NCBI RefSeq assembly: GCF_011193355.1
Contig: NZ_CP049780.1
Location: 1,595,582 to 1,659,581 of the forward strand
Origin: Streptomyces sp. JB150
GTDB lineage: Bacteria; Actinomycetota; Actinomycetes; Streptomycetales; Streptomycetaceae
DNA length: 64,000 bases
Direction: 5' to 3'
In this document: positions 7,432 through 16,725 of the stretch, piece after piece
Position numbering within the stretch: the first letter of the stretch is position 1
Layout: the number at the start of each line of letters is the position of its first letter
Program-made: the position numbers and the translations under genes
The notes under the pieces: generated by a model
What the model saw: the letters and a program-made list of their open reading frames with translations, nothing else
Databases searched by the model: none
Told to the model about the DNA's origin: nothing

Positions 7432-8958
7432 ATGGCTCATCTGCGCTCCAGACGCCGACTCGCCCTCGCGGTGCCGGTCGTGCTGTCGCTGACCGCCTCG
7501 CTCGGCTTCCTGCCCGCGACCGCCTCGGCCGCGCCGGTCCAGGAGACCGCCACGGCGGCGGACGCGCCCGAGCTGGCCTACGTCGTGAACACCAAGGTGA
7601 ACAAGGGCACGATCGCCGCGGTGAAGAAGGCCGTGACCGCGGCCGGCGGCACCGTCGTCGCGACGTACGCGAAGATCGGTGTGATCGTCGCGCACTCGGC
7701 GAACCCCGACTTCGCCAAGGAGATACGCACCGTCCGCGGCGTGCAGTCGGCGGGTGCCACGCGCACCGCGCCGCTGACCCCCGCGGGCACCACGGACGTG
7801 GGCGGCGCCGACTTCCTGACGGCCGCGGAGGCCGCGAAGGTGACGGCGGCCTCGGCACAGACGCCGGGCAGCGAGCCGCTGGAGGCCGACCAGTGGGACC
7901 TGCGGGCGATCGGCGCGGACAAGGCCGCGCAGATCAACCCGGGCAGCAGGAGCGTCACGGTCGCCGTCATCGACACCGGTGTCGACGACACGCACCCGGA
8001 CCTCGCCCCGAACTTCTCCAAGTCGCAGTCCGCGAACTGCGCGGGCGGTGTCGCGGACACCAGCGAGGGCGCCTGGCGGCCGTACACCGAGGCGGACTAC
8101 CACGGCACCCACGTGGCCGGTGAGATCGCCGCGGCCCGCAACGGCGTCGGCGTGGCCGGTGTCGCGCCCGGCGTGAAGGTCTCCGGCATCCAGGTGACCG
8201 ACCCGAAGAACGGCCTGTTCTACGCGGAGAGCGTCGTCTGCGCCTTCGTGTTCGCCGCCGACCACGGCGTGGAGATCACGAACAACAGCTACTACGTCGA
8301 CCCGTGGCTGTACAACTGCATGGACGACCCCGACCAGCGGGCCATCGTCGACGCGGTCAACCGGGCCCAGCTGTACGCCCAGAAGAAGGGCACCCTGCAC
8401 CTGGCGTCCGCGGGCAACTCCAACCACGACCTCGACGCGGACGCGATCGTGGACGACTCCAGCCCGAACGACACCACGCCGGTCGAGCGCACCATCGACC
8501 CGCACGAGTGCTACGACGTGCCGACCCAGCTGCCGGGCGTCGTCACGGTCAGCGCGACGGGCGTGCACAACCTCAAGTCGTACTACTCGTCGTACGGCAA
8601 CGGTGTGGTGGACGTGGCCGCGCCGGGCGGCGACCGGCGGTACCAGCTGCCGGACACCCCGTCGAAGGACGGCCGCATCCTGTCCACGATGCCGAACAAC
8701 CAGTACGCCTTCCTGCAGGGCACCTCGATGGCCTCGCCGCACGCCGCGGGCGTGGCCGCGCTGCTGAAGTCGGAGCACCCGTGGGCGACTCCGGCGCAGC
8801 TGCAGGCGCTGCTGAAGGCGCAGGCGGACAACCCCGGCTGCCCCGAGTCCTACGACCAGGACGGCGACGGCGACCAGGACGCGGTGTGCGAGGGCGGCAA
8901 GCGCGTCAACGGGTTCTACGGCTTCGGCATCGTGAACGCGCTGGACGCGGTGAAGTAG
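7432..8958 (+). CDS. Secreted S8 family serine peptidase (subtilase)
   Basis: This 508-aa preproprotease has a signal peptide with an Arg-rich start, a hydrophobic core at about 10-28 and a TASA-AP cleavage site near residue 33. A propeptide follows to about 150. The catalytic triad is D181 (VIDTG), H224 (HGTHVAG) and S432 (GTSMASP); the oxyanion Asn is N329. The C terminus has a DxDxDG-type calcium-binding loop (475-483) between two cysteines. GGAG lies 5-8 nt before the ATG. It stands alone and ends in a strong hairpin. It is an exported degradative or processing protease of unknown specificity. Confidence 0.95.
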   Translation: MAHLRSRRRLALAVPVVLSLTASLGFLPATASAAPVQETATAADAPELAYVVNTKVNKGTIAAVKKAVTAAGGTVVATYAKIGVIVAHSANPDFAKEIRTVRGVQSAGATRTAPLTPAGTTDVGGADFLTAAEAAKVTAASAQTPGSEPLEADQWDLRAIGADKAAQINPGSRSVTVAVIDTGVDDTHPDLAPNFSKSQSANCAGGVADTSEGAWRPYTEADYHGTHVAGEIAAARNGVGVAGVAPGVKVSGIQVTDPKNGLFYAESVVCAFVFAADHGVEITNNSYYVDPWLYNCMDDPDQRAIVDAVNRAQLYAQKKGTLHLASAGNSNHDLDADAIVDDSSPNDTTPVERTIDPHECYDVPTQLPGVVTVSATGVHNLKSYYSSYGNGVVDVAAPGGDRRYQLPDTPSKDGRILSTMPNNQYAFLQGTSMASPHAAGVAALLKSEHPWATPAQLQALLKAQADNPGCPESYDQDGDGDQDAVCEGGKRVNGFYGFGIVNALDAVK

Positions 8959-8962
8959 CTTC

Positions 8963-9014
8963 CCTCGGGTCTCTCCTCGGGGTCTCTGCTCGGGGGTCTC
9001 TGCTCCGGGTCTCC
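8963..9014. repeat. Degenerate tandem repeat after the subtilase gene
   Basis: Four imperfect units of 12-14 bp built on CTCGGGTCTCT, varying mainly in the length of the G-run, lie between the stop codon and the terminator. This looks like a slippage-prone simple repeat. Confidence 0.6.
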
Positions 9015-9018
9015 TTCG

Positions 9019-9054
9019 ATGCCGGGCCGCGCGGTCTTCCGCGCGGCCCGGCAT
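9019..9054 (+). terminator. Perfect 16-bp stem terminator
   Basis: Positions 9019-9034 pair perfectly with 9039-9054 around a TCTT loop, with no U-tract. It ends the subtilase transcript. The ATG at 9019 is part of this stem, which argues against it as a start for the next gene. Confidence 0.8.
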
Positions 9055-9063
9055 AGTGCACGC

Positions 9064-10428
9064 ATGAGGAACATTGCTGACGCCTGGTCCGCGCTCGGCG
9101 GAGACCCGGCACTGGCCGGCCGGGTCACGGTGACGACCCGGCGCGGGGCGCTCGACGCCCGGCTCCCGGTGCGGGAGGCGGCGCGGGCCTGCGTGGCCGT
9201 GTGCGCGCTGGCCGCCGCCGAACTGGGCGCGCGGCGGGCCGGGCTCACGCGGGTGCCCGGCGTGCGGGTGGACGACGGGGCGGTGGCGACGGCGTTCACC
9301 AGCGAGCGGCACCTGCTGCTCGACGGGCGCGCGCCGGTCGACTTCGCGCCCCTGTCGCGGTTCTGGCGCACGGCGGACGGCTGGGTGCGCACCCACGCCA
9401 ACTTCCCCCACCACCGTGAGCGGTTGCTGTCCGCGCTCGGCGTCACGCAGGACGAGGTGGAGGCCGCGCTCGCCGAACGGTCCGCGCGGGAGGTCGAGGA
9501 GAGCGTCTACGCCGCCGGAGGCCTCGCCGTGGCCGTACGGACGCCCGGCGAGTGGGCCGGGCACCCGCAGGCGGCGGAGGTGGCGCGGCGCGCCCTGGTC
9601 GAGCGGGCGCGCCTGGACACGGCCCCCGCGCGGCGGCTCGCCCCGCCGGCCGGCACTCCCCTGCTGCCCGCGGCCGGGCTGCGGGTACTGGACCTGTCGC
9701 GGGTCGTCGCCGGGCCCGTGGCCACCCGCACCCTCGCCCTGCTCGGCGCGGACGTGCTCCGCGTGGACCCGCCCCACCTGCCCGAACTGCCCGACCAGCA
9801 CGCCGACACGGGCTTCGGCAAGCGCTCGGCGGTCCTCGACCTGCGCGCGGGACGGCGTGCCCTCGACGATCTGCTCGCCGCGGCGGACGTCGTCGTCACC
9901 GCCTACCGGCCGGGCGCGCTCGACCGGTTCGGGCTGTCCGCCGAGGCGCTGGCCGAACGGCGGCCGGGGCTGGTGGTGGCCCAGCTGTCGGCGTGGGGCG
10001 CGTACGGGCCGTGGCGGGAGCGGCGCGGCTTCGACAGCCTGGTCCAGGCCGCCACCGGGATCGCCGTCACCGAGGGCACACCGGAGCGCCCCGGCGTGCT
10101 GCCCGCGCAGGCCCTGGACCACGGCTCGGGCCATCTGCTCGCGGCGGCGGTGCTGCGCGCGCTGACGGAGCGGTCCTGCGACGGCGGCGGCCGGCTGGTC
10201 CGGGTGGCGCTGGTACGGACGGCGCGGTGGCTGACGGAGGAGGTGACGGCGGACACCGGAGCGGCCGGGGCTGCCTCCTACGACGGCCCGGGGCCCTGGC
10301 TGGCCGAGCGGGACAGCCCGCTGGGCCGGCTGCGCTACGCGCTGCCGCCGGTCGCCTTCGAGGGCGGGCCCGCCGACTGGGTCCGGCCGCCGGGGCGCTG
10401 GGGGACGGACGAAGCGCGCTGGGCGTGA
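9064..10428 (+). CDS. CaiB/BaiF (family III) CoA-transferase
   Basis: This 454-aa family III acyl-CoA:carboxylate CoA-transferase has two CaiB-like regions. The second, starting at about 215 (LRVLDLSRVVAGPVATRTLALLGADV), is the classical CoA-transferase segment, followed by KRSAVLDLRA and RPGALDRFGL motifs. The ATG at 9064 is preferred over 9019 because 9019 lies in the terminator hairpin. No ribosome-binding site is seen, but CATAGT (9052-9057) ends 6 nt before the ATG, as in leaderless mRNAs. The substrate is unknown. The copD-like gene follows 16 bp downstream. Confidence 0.85.
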   Translation: MRNIADAWSALGGDPALAGRVTVTTRRGALDARLPVREAARACVAVCALAAAELGARRAGLTRVPGVRVDDGAVATAFTSERHLLLDGRAPVDFAPLSRFWRTADGWVRTHANFPHHRERLLSALGVTQDEVEAALAERSAREVEESVYAAGGLAVAVRTPGEWAGHPQAAEVARRALVERARLDTAPARRLAPPAGTPLLPAAGLRVLDLSRVVAGPVATRTLALLGADVLRVDPPHLPELPDQHADTGFGKRSAVLDLRAGRRALDDLLAAADVVVTAYRPGALDRFGLSAEALAERRPGLVVAQLSAWGAYGPWRERRGFDSLVQAATGIAVTEGTPERPGVLPAQALDHGSGHLLAAAVLRALTERSCDGGGRLVRVALVRTARWLTEEVTADTGAAGAASYDGPGPWLAERDSPLGRLRYALPPVAFEGGPADWVRPPGRWGTDEARWA

Positions 10429-10444
10429 GACGGGAGAACGCGAG

Positions 10445-11458
10445 GTGACCTCGATACGACCGGCCTTCGAGGCCGCGGGGACGGAAGCCACCACCGCGCG
10501 GCGGCGCGACGGCCTCGGCCGGGCCGTCGCCGTGCTGGTCCTGGTGGCCCTGGGGGCGCTGATCCCGCTCCTCGGGCCGTCCGCCGCCCTGCACGGCACC
10601 GGAGAGTCCGCCGCGCCCGGCACCGGCGGCATCGCGCTGCTGCGGACCGTCCTGTTCGCGGCGCTGTGCGTGCCGCTGGGCGAGCTGTTCGTGCGGCGGC
10701 TCGCGCGGGCCGTGCCGGGCGCTCCCGCCGTACGGCCGCCCAGTGCGGCGGCGTGGGCGGCGGGCGCCGGGTTCGTGGCCGCGCTGGGGCTGGCCTCGGT
10801 GGTGGCGACCGGCAACCTGGTGCCGCGCGGCCCGGGCGACATCGACATCGGCGGACTGTACGCCACGCGGGACGGCACGCTCGCCCTGCTGGAGCTCAAC
10901 GCGTTCGCCGTGGCGGGCCTGTGCGCCCTGTCGCGCCGTCGGGGGACGCAGGTGTGGCCGCTGGCCGCGGTGGCGGTCGCGGAGGCGCTGCGCGCCCACC
11001 CGACGACCGAGCCGAGCCCGCTCGTCGGCTCCGCTCTGACGCTCGTTCACGTGGTGTGCGCGTCGCTGTGGGTGGGCGGTCTGCTGTACGCGCTGCGCAC
11101 CGTGCGGCTGTGGGGCGCGCAGCGGGCGGGCGCCGCGCTGCTGGGGCTCTACGCGCGCGTGGCGGCCGTTCTGCTCGCCGCGCTCACCGCGACGGGTCTG
11201 GTGAGCACGGTGCGCCGGATGCCGCCGGAGACCGTGCTGGAACAGCTGACGACGACGGCGTACGGCCGCACCCTGCTGGCCAAGGTGCTGCTCGTGGCCG
11301 TCGTCGCCGCGCTGGCGCTGTGGGCGCGGGTCCGGCTCGCCCGCGCCGCCGACCCGCTGACCGCGTGCGCGCCGGCCCGCGCGGAGGTGGCGGTGCTGGC
11401 GGTCGTGGTGGCGGTGTCGGGACTCCTCACGGCGGTGCCGGTGCCGATCCGCTGGTGA
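10445..11458 (+). CDS. CopD-family membrane protein
   Basis: This 337-aa membrane protein has about eight hydrophobic segments and a C-terminal CopD domain, recognisable by HVVCASLWVGGLLYAL near 200-215. CopD proteins are linked to copper uptake or resistance, often with CopC; no copC is adjacent. The GTG start is preceded by GGGAG 8 nt upstream and lies 16 bp after the CoA-transferase stop, so the two may be co-transcribed. Copper transport is inferred from the family only. Confidence 0.8.
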   Translation: MTSIRPAFEAAGTEATTARRRDGLGRAVAVLVLVALGALIPLLGPSAALHGTGESAAPGTGGIALLRTVLFAALCVPLGELFVRRLARAVPGAPAVRPPSAAAWAAGAGFVAALGLASVVATGNLVPRGPGDIDIGGLYATRDGTLALLELNAFAVAGLCALSRRRGTQVWPLAAVAVAEALRAHPTTEPSPLVGSALTLVHVVCASLWVGGLLYALRTVRLWGAQRAGAALLGLYARVAAVLLAALTATGLVSTVRRMPPETVLEQLTTTAYGRTLLAKVLLVAVVAALALWARVRLARAADPLTACAPARAEVAVLAVVVAVSGLLTAVPVPIRW

Positions 11459-11481
11459 CGGCCGGACGGTGACCTCACCTC

Positions 11482-11527
11482 GAGGCCGGCCGAGGGTGGG
11501 CGGCCCTCCCCCGGTCTCGGCGGCCTC
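11482..11527. terminator. Bidirectional terminator, copD-like / yhhN
   Basis: GAGGCCGGCCGAG (11482-11494) pairs with CTCGGCGGCCTC (11516-11527) with a single bulge. It lies between convergent genes and reaches the last base of the YhhN stop codon. Confidence 0.6.
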
Positions 11528-12194
11528 TACGGGACCGGACGGACCTCACCGCGCGGCGGCGCGGTCACCGGGTGCGCGTCGAGCTCCGTGAGGGTGCCGC
11601 GGACGAGCAGGGACTGCGCGGCGAGGTACGTGAGCATGATCCACAGGTCGGGTCGCGGCGGCTGCGGCCAATCGGCGACGCCGGTGGCGATGAGGGTGTC
11701 GGAGAGCACGAACAGCGCGCCCCCCACGCCGGCGGTGCGGCCGAACCGGGTCCCCGCGCGGTACGCCATCGCCGTCAGCAGCAGGCTGTAGCCCGCGACG
11801 GGCACACGCAGATCGGCGGGCAGGCCGGGCCAGAGGGCGGCGAGGGTCGCGGCGAGGACGACGCCGTACCCGGCGAGCAGGGCGCGGTGGCGGGCGCGGC
11901 GACGGCCGTACGCCCAAAAGAGCAGCAGGTAGCAGACGTGCCCGGCGGCGAACGAGGCCATGCCCGCGAGGAAGGCGGGCTCCGCGCCGGACAGCAGCAG
12001 GACGTCTCCGCCCCAGCCGCACAGCAGCGCCGCGACCAGCAGCCGGGGGGCGCCGTGGAGGGCCGCGTGCGCGGCCAGCAGGGGCATCAGGAGGGGCTTG
12101 GCGACCAGGTGGCCGGCGTCGAAACCGGCCGCGAGGCTGACGAGGTCGGCGAGGGCCGCGACGGCGAAAGCGGTGAGCAGGGCGCGGCGGAGTC

Positions 12195-12198
<4 letters not shown>
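11527..12198 (-). CDS. YhhN family membrane protein (lysoplasmalogenase-like)
   Basis: This 223-aa protein has 7-8 predicted transmembrane helices and belongs to the YhhN/TMEM86 family. Characterised members hydrolyse the vinyl-ether bond of lysoplasmalogens. Conserved family features are the acidic residues in the GWGGDVLLL and FVLSDTLIA helices. The ATG (12198) overlaps the stop of the fatty-acid hydroxylase gene by 4 bp, so the two proteins are coupled. Activity on vinyl-ether lipids is inferred from the family. Confidence 0.85.
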
Positions 12199-13145
<947 letters not shown>

Positions 13146-13151
13146 TCCTGC

Positions 13152-13180
13152 ACCGTAGGACCGCGGTACGGCGGGGTCCA
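13152..13180 (-). promoter_or_regulatory. Promoter for a leaderless hydroxylase-yhhN operon
   Basis: On the minus strand, TGGACC (13180-13175) and TACGGT (13157-13152) are separated by 17 bp, and the ATG begins 6 nt after the -10 box. This is the standard geometry of leaderless actinobacterial transcripts. Confidence 0.55.
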
Positions 13181-13187
13181 GACGTTG

Positions 13188-13213
13188 TTACCGATAAGTA
13201 TTACCAGCGGTAA
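13188..13213. promoter_or_regulatory. Inverted repeat TTACCG-N14-CGGTAA
   Basis: TTACCG (13188-13193) and CGGTAA (13208-13213) flank an AT-rich core, just upstream of the hydroxylase promoter and about 95 bp before the decayed NLR gene. It could be a TetR/PadR-type operator; no regulator gene is adjacent. Confidence 0.4.
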
Positions 13214-13306
13214 GCGCTTGTTTGTTGGCGATCTCCGCCAATGGCGCCACGCGCGCGTGCCTACGATTTCCTGCGCCGAGGGGGAACGGGGGCGGAGCCG
13301 GGGAGC

Positions 13307-15236
13307 ATGCAGGGGCTGGAGACGGTGCTGGTCCGGCTGGCCGCGACGGTGGCTTCGTCGCTGGTGAAACCGGTCGTGAAATCCATGGTGCAGCCGGGCA
13401 CGGGCGCGGGCCTGGTGGCGGACCCGGTACGGCCGCTGCCGAAGCCCGCGCCACCGGAGAAACTGGCCCGCGTGCTGTCCGCGCGGATCGCTCACGCCCA
13501 CGCGTGACTGCCGGAGCACGAGCGGCTGGCGGCCGTCGCGGCCGTCCAGGACGCCTTCGCGGCGGCGGCACCGCTCGACGCCGACCGGCTCTTCACCGCC
13601 GACCTGGACCCCGCGCGACTGGCGCGCGAGATCCGGCGGCCCGTGCCGGACCTCGCGGAACGGGAGATCGCCGCGGTCGAGGGCGTCGCCCTCTCGCGCG
13701 AGGAGCAGACCGCGCTGCTGCAGCGGCTGGCGTACTGGATGATCCGCAACGCCCAGGTCCAGGCCGAGCGGGACGAGGTCGTCGCCATGCTCGACGAGTG
13801 GCTGGCCGCGATGCCGCAGGTGCGCCGGCAGGGCGACGCCGAGCAGGTCTTCACGCATCTGCTGATCCCCAGCGGCCTGCGGCGGGAGCCGGTGCCCGGA
13901 TACGTGGACTTCGTGCACCGCACCTTCCAGGACCACCTCGGTGCCAAGGCGGCCGTGGAGTCACGGGATTTCGGGGTGCTGGCCCGCAACGCCCACGACG
14001 ACCAGTGGGACGACGTGGTGCGGATGGCGGTGGGGCACGCGCGCGTGGCGGAACGCGGGCGCCTGCTGCGGCAGTTGCTGCGCCGCGCGGACCGGGTCAA
14101 ACGGCACCGGGAGCGGCTGGTGCTGCTGGCGGCGGCCTGCCTGGAGCACGCGCCCGAACTGGACCCCGAGGTGCGCGCGGAGGTGGAACGGCGGACCGGC
14201 GAGCTGGTGCCGCCGAAAAGCGCGCGGCAGGCCGAGTCGCTGGCCAAGGCCGGGGAACTGGTGGTGGAACTGCTGCCGGGGCCGGACGGGCTGAGCGACG
14301 AGGAGGCCGCGGCCGTGATCCGCACGGCGCGGCTGGTCGGGGGTGACGCCGCGTTGCGGGTGATCGCCCGGTTCCGCGGCGACCAGCGTCCGCGCATCCG
14401 CGCGGAGTGGGGCTGGGCCTGGTCGTCGTTCGATGCGGCCGAGTACTTCGAGAAGGTGCTCCGCGGGCAGGTCCGGCCCGATCACACGGTGCTCTTCGAG
14501 ACCGCCGAACAGCTGGCGTACCGGCCCCGGCTGCCGGAACTGACGAGCGCCCAGGTGGCGGGCGACCACGGCATCCCGGAGGCCGTCCTGGAACACACCC
14601 GCTGACGTTCCTCCAGTCGTCGACAACCCCTCGCTCGCCGATCTGTCGCCCCTGCGCCGGCTGCCCCGCCTCGAGAGCCTCGGACTCCTCTCCTGCCGCA
14701 CCGTGCGCGACCTCGGCTCGACGGCCGGGCTGCCCGTGCGCAAGCTCTTTTCCTCAACCTGACGCCCGCGCGGCTGTCATTGGCACCGCTCGGCGACATG
14801 CCCGCCCTGCGGCACCTGGTGTTCGACTTCACGCCGGCGGAGAAGAGCCTGGCGGAGCTTCCCTTCGCGACGCGGCTCACCGGTCTCGGCTTCTTCCGCG
14901 CCGCCGCGGCCATGAAGCTGACGGGTCTGGAGGCGCTGCGCGAGCTGGAGTGGCTGACCGTCAACGAGGACCACCAGTGGCTCGACTTCCTGGCCGCCGG
15001 CGCGTTCGCGCCGCTGAGGACGCTTCAAGTCCTGGACGTCCGTTATGTCGACCTCGCCCGCATCGTGCCGCACCAGGACCTCGAATACCTGTATGTCGGC
15101 AAGGCGGACCGCGTGGGCAACGTCGCCGCCCTGGCCGAGCTGCCCCTGCTGCGAAAGGTGCACTTCTCCCGCTGCGGCAGCCTCGACGCCGCCCCCCCTC
15201 ATCGCCCTGGAACACCTCACCGTCTCCGTCGACTGA
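13307..15236 (+). pseudogene. Degenerate NACHT-LRR (NLR-like STAND NTPase) gene
   Basis: The frame starts at MQGLETVLVRL and reads as the N-terminal region of Streptomyces NACHT proteins until an in-frame TGA (13505-13507). The same frame continues (LPEHERLAAV) but jumps near 13628-13645 straight to the post-NACHT helical region (SREEQTALLQRLAYW, VDFVHRTFQDHL). The whole ATPase core with its Walker A and B motifs is absent. Leucine-rich repeats follow (NPSLADLSPLRRLPRLESL; LGDMPALRHLVFDF) but only by changing frame near 14602, 14616 and 14748-14751. A 7-C run (15192-15198) then shifts frame again before EHLTVSVD-stop at 15236. Intact relatives are much longer, about 900 aa or more by recollection. 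It is inactive as sequenced. Confidence 0.88.
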
Positions 15237-15330
15237 CCTTCGCGCACACGCGTACGACCCCCGAACGGGCAGGCCTGCCACGGCACCTGAGGGAGGGCGC
15301 TGTCAGTCCCGGGCCGTATCCTCGGTGACC

Positions 15331-16329
15331 ATGCTCGAAGACCACACGACCGCAGCGTCCTCCGCCACGACGTGGCCGGCCGCGTATCCGCACGGATACG
15401 CGGTCGTTGACGTGGAGACCACCGGCCTGGCCCGCGACGACCGGATAATCTCCGCGGCCGTCTACCGGCTGGACGCGCGCGGCGAGGTCGAGGACCACTG
15501 GTACACGCTGGTCAACCCGGAGCGCGACCCCGGCCCCGTGTGGATCCACGGTCTGACGAGCGAGGCCCTGGAGGGCGCGCCGCTCTTCGCGGACATCGCC
15601 GAGGAGTTCGCGACCCGCCTGGAGGGCCGGGTGCTGGTCGCGCACAACGCGGTCTTCGACTGGCAGATGATCGCCCGGGAGTACGCGCGGGCGCGGCGCG
15701 AGCCGCCGGTACGGCAGCGGCTGTGCACCATCGCGCTGTCCAAGGCGCTCGACCTGCCGCTGCCGAACCACAAGCTGGAGTCGCTGGCGGCGCACTTCGG
15801 CGTGGTCCAGCGGCGCGCGCACCACGCGCTGGACGACGCGCGGGTACTGGCCGAGGCGTTCCGGCCGAGCCTGCACGCCGCGGCCCGGGGCGGCCTGCGG
15901 CTGCCGCTGCACGAGTGCCGGCCGCTGACCGAGTGGACGGACCGGCCCGTGCCGCGCATCGGACAGCAGGCGGGCGGCCCGGGCGGCTACGGACACCGGG
16001 CGACCGGCTGGCGGCCCGCCAGGAAGCGGCCCGCGTGCCCGTACCCCAACCCCGGCCGGTACGAAGAGGGCAAAAGGCTCAAACAGGGCATGCGGGTGGC
16101 GTTCTCCGGCGACACCTCGGTGGAGCGGGAGCTGCTGGAGGACCGCGCGGTCGAGGCCGGCCTGCACGTGGCGACCAGCCTGTCCCGGCTGACCAGCCTG
16201 CTCGTCACCAACGACCCGGACTCGGGCACGTCGAAGGTGCTCAAGGCGCGGCAGTACGGCACACCCGTGGTCGACGAGGCCGCGTTCGGCCAGCTGCTGG
16301 CAGATGTGGAACCGGCCTCGGAGCAGTGA
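15331..16329 (+). CDS. DEDDh 3'-5' exonuclease with BRCT domain
   Basis: This 332-aa protein has an N-terminal DnaQ-like exonuclease domain (about 20-175) with VVDVETTG (D27, E29), HNAVFDW (D110) and HHALDDA (H164, D169). After a linker, a C-terminal BRCT domain lies at about 250-328 (RVAFSGDTSVERELLEDRAV, LVTNDPDSGTSKVLKA). It resembles the epsilon-like exonuclease/BRCT proteins of actinobacteria, probably acting in DNA repair. The ATG at 15331 or the in-frame GTG at 15325 may start it; TATCCT (15316-15321) suggests a very short or absent leader. Confidence 0.9.
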   Translation: MLEDHTTAASSATTWPAAYPHGYAVVDVETTGLARDDRIISAAVYRLDARGEVEDHWYTLVNPERDPGPVWIHGLTSEALEGAPLFADIAEEFATRLEGRVLVAHNAVFDWQMIAREYARARREPPVRQRLCTIALSKALDLPLPNHKLESLAAHFGVVQRRAHHALDDARVLAEAFRPSLHAAARGGLRLPLHECRPLTEWTDRPVPRIGQQAGGPGGYGHRATGWRPARKRPACPYPNPGRYEEGKRLKQGMRVAFSGDTSVERELLEDRAVEAGLHVATSLSRLTSLLVTNDPDSGTSKVLKARQYGTPVVDEAAFGQLLADVEPASEQ

Positions 16330-16408
16330 CCGTACGGACGGGTGATTGCCGCGCGACTCGCCCGTCGCCCACTCGCCCGCGCGGCGGGGACGGCTCACCC
16401 TGTGGCGC

Positions 16409-16642
16409 ATGGCGACTTGCGAAGTTTGCGGCAACAGCTACGGCATGACCTTCGAGGTGCACGCCCAGGGCGCGGTCCACGTCTTCGACTGCTTCTCCTG
16501 CGCGATCCACCGCATGGCCCCGATCTGCGAGCACTGCCGGGTGCAGATCATCGGGCAGGGCGTCGACGTCGAGGGCCACTGGTACTGCGGCGCCCACTGC
16601 GCCCGGGCGGAGGGGAAGGTGGGCATCGTCGACCACGTCTGA
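16409..16642 (+). CDS. Small Cys/His-rich zinc-knuckle protein
   Basis: This 77-aa protein is dominated by paired metal-binding motifs: CEVC near the N terminus, CFSC in the middle, CEHC, and a final YCGAHC. The spacing suggests two treble-clef or LIM-like zinc sites, similar to actinobacterial proteins sometimes annotated as prokaryotic metallothionein. It lies between the exonuclease and surf1 genes with 79 and 81 bp gaps. The ATG start matches the conserved N terminus (MATCEVCGN); no ribosome-binding site is clear. The function is unknown. Confidence 0.75.
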   Translation: MATCEVCGNSYGMTFEVHAQGAVHVFDCFSCAIHRMAPICEHCRVQIIGQGVDVEGHWYCGAHCARAEGKVGIVDHV

Positions 16643-16693
16643 GTCCGGACCCGACGGGCGATCCGCCCCACCCCGGTCCCCCCTGCCGACAGC

Positions 16694-16725
16694 ACCCCAC
16701 GACCCAAGATGTACCGTCGTGGGGT
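16694..16725. promoter_or_regulatory. 10-bp inverted repeat and leaderless promoter of surf1
   Basis: ACCCCACGAC (16694-16703) and GTCGTGGGGT (16716-16725) form a perfect dyad with a 12-bp spacer. Between and within the arms, TACCGT (16712-16717) is a -10 hexamer exactly 6 nt before the GTG at 16724. An operator covering the promoter and the start codon is plausible. Confidence 0.5.

Noticed and set aside
7273..10899. Minus-strand open frame of over 1200 codons
   Set aside because: It is antisense to the subtilase and CoA-transferase genes and arises from high third-position GC; no domain, ribosome-binding site or plausible composition.
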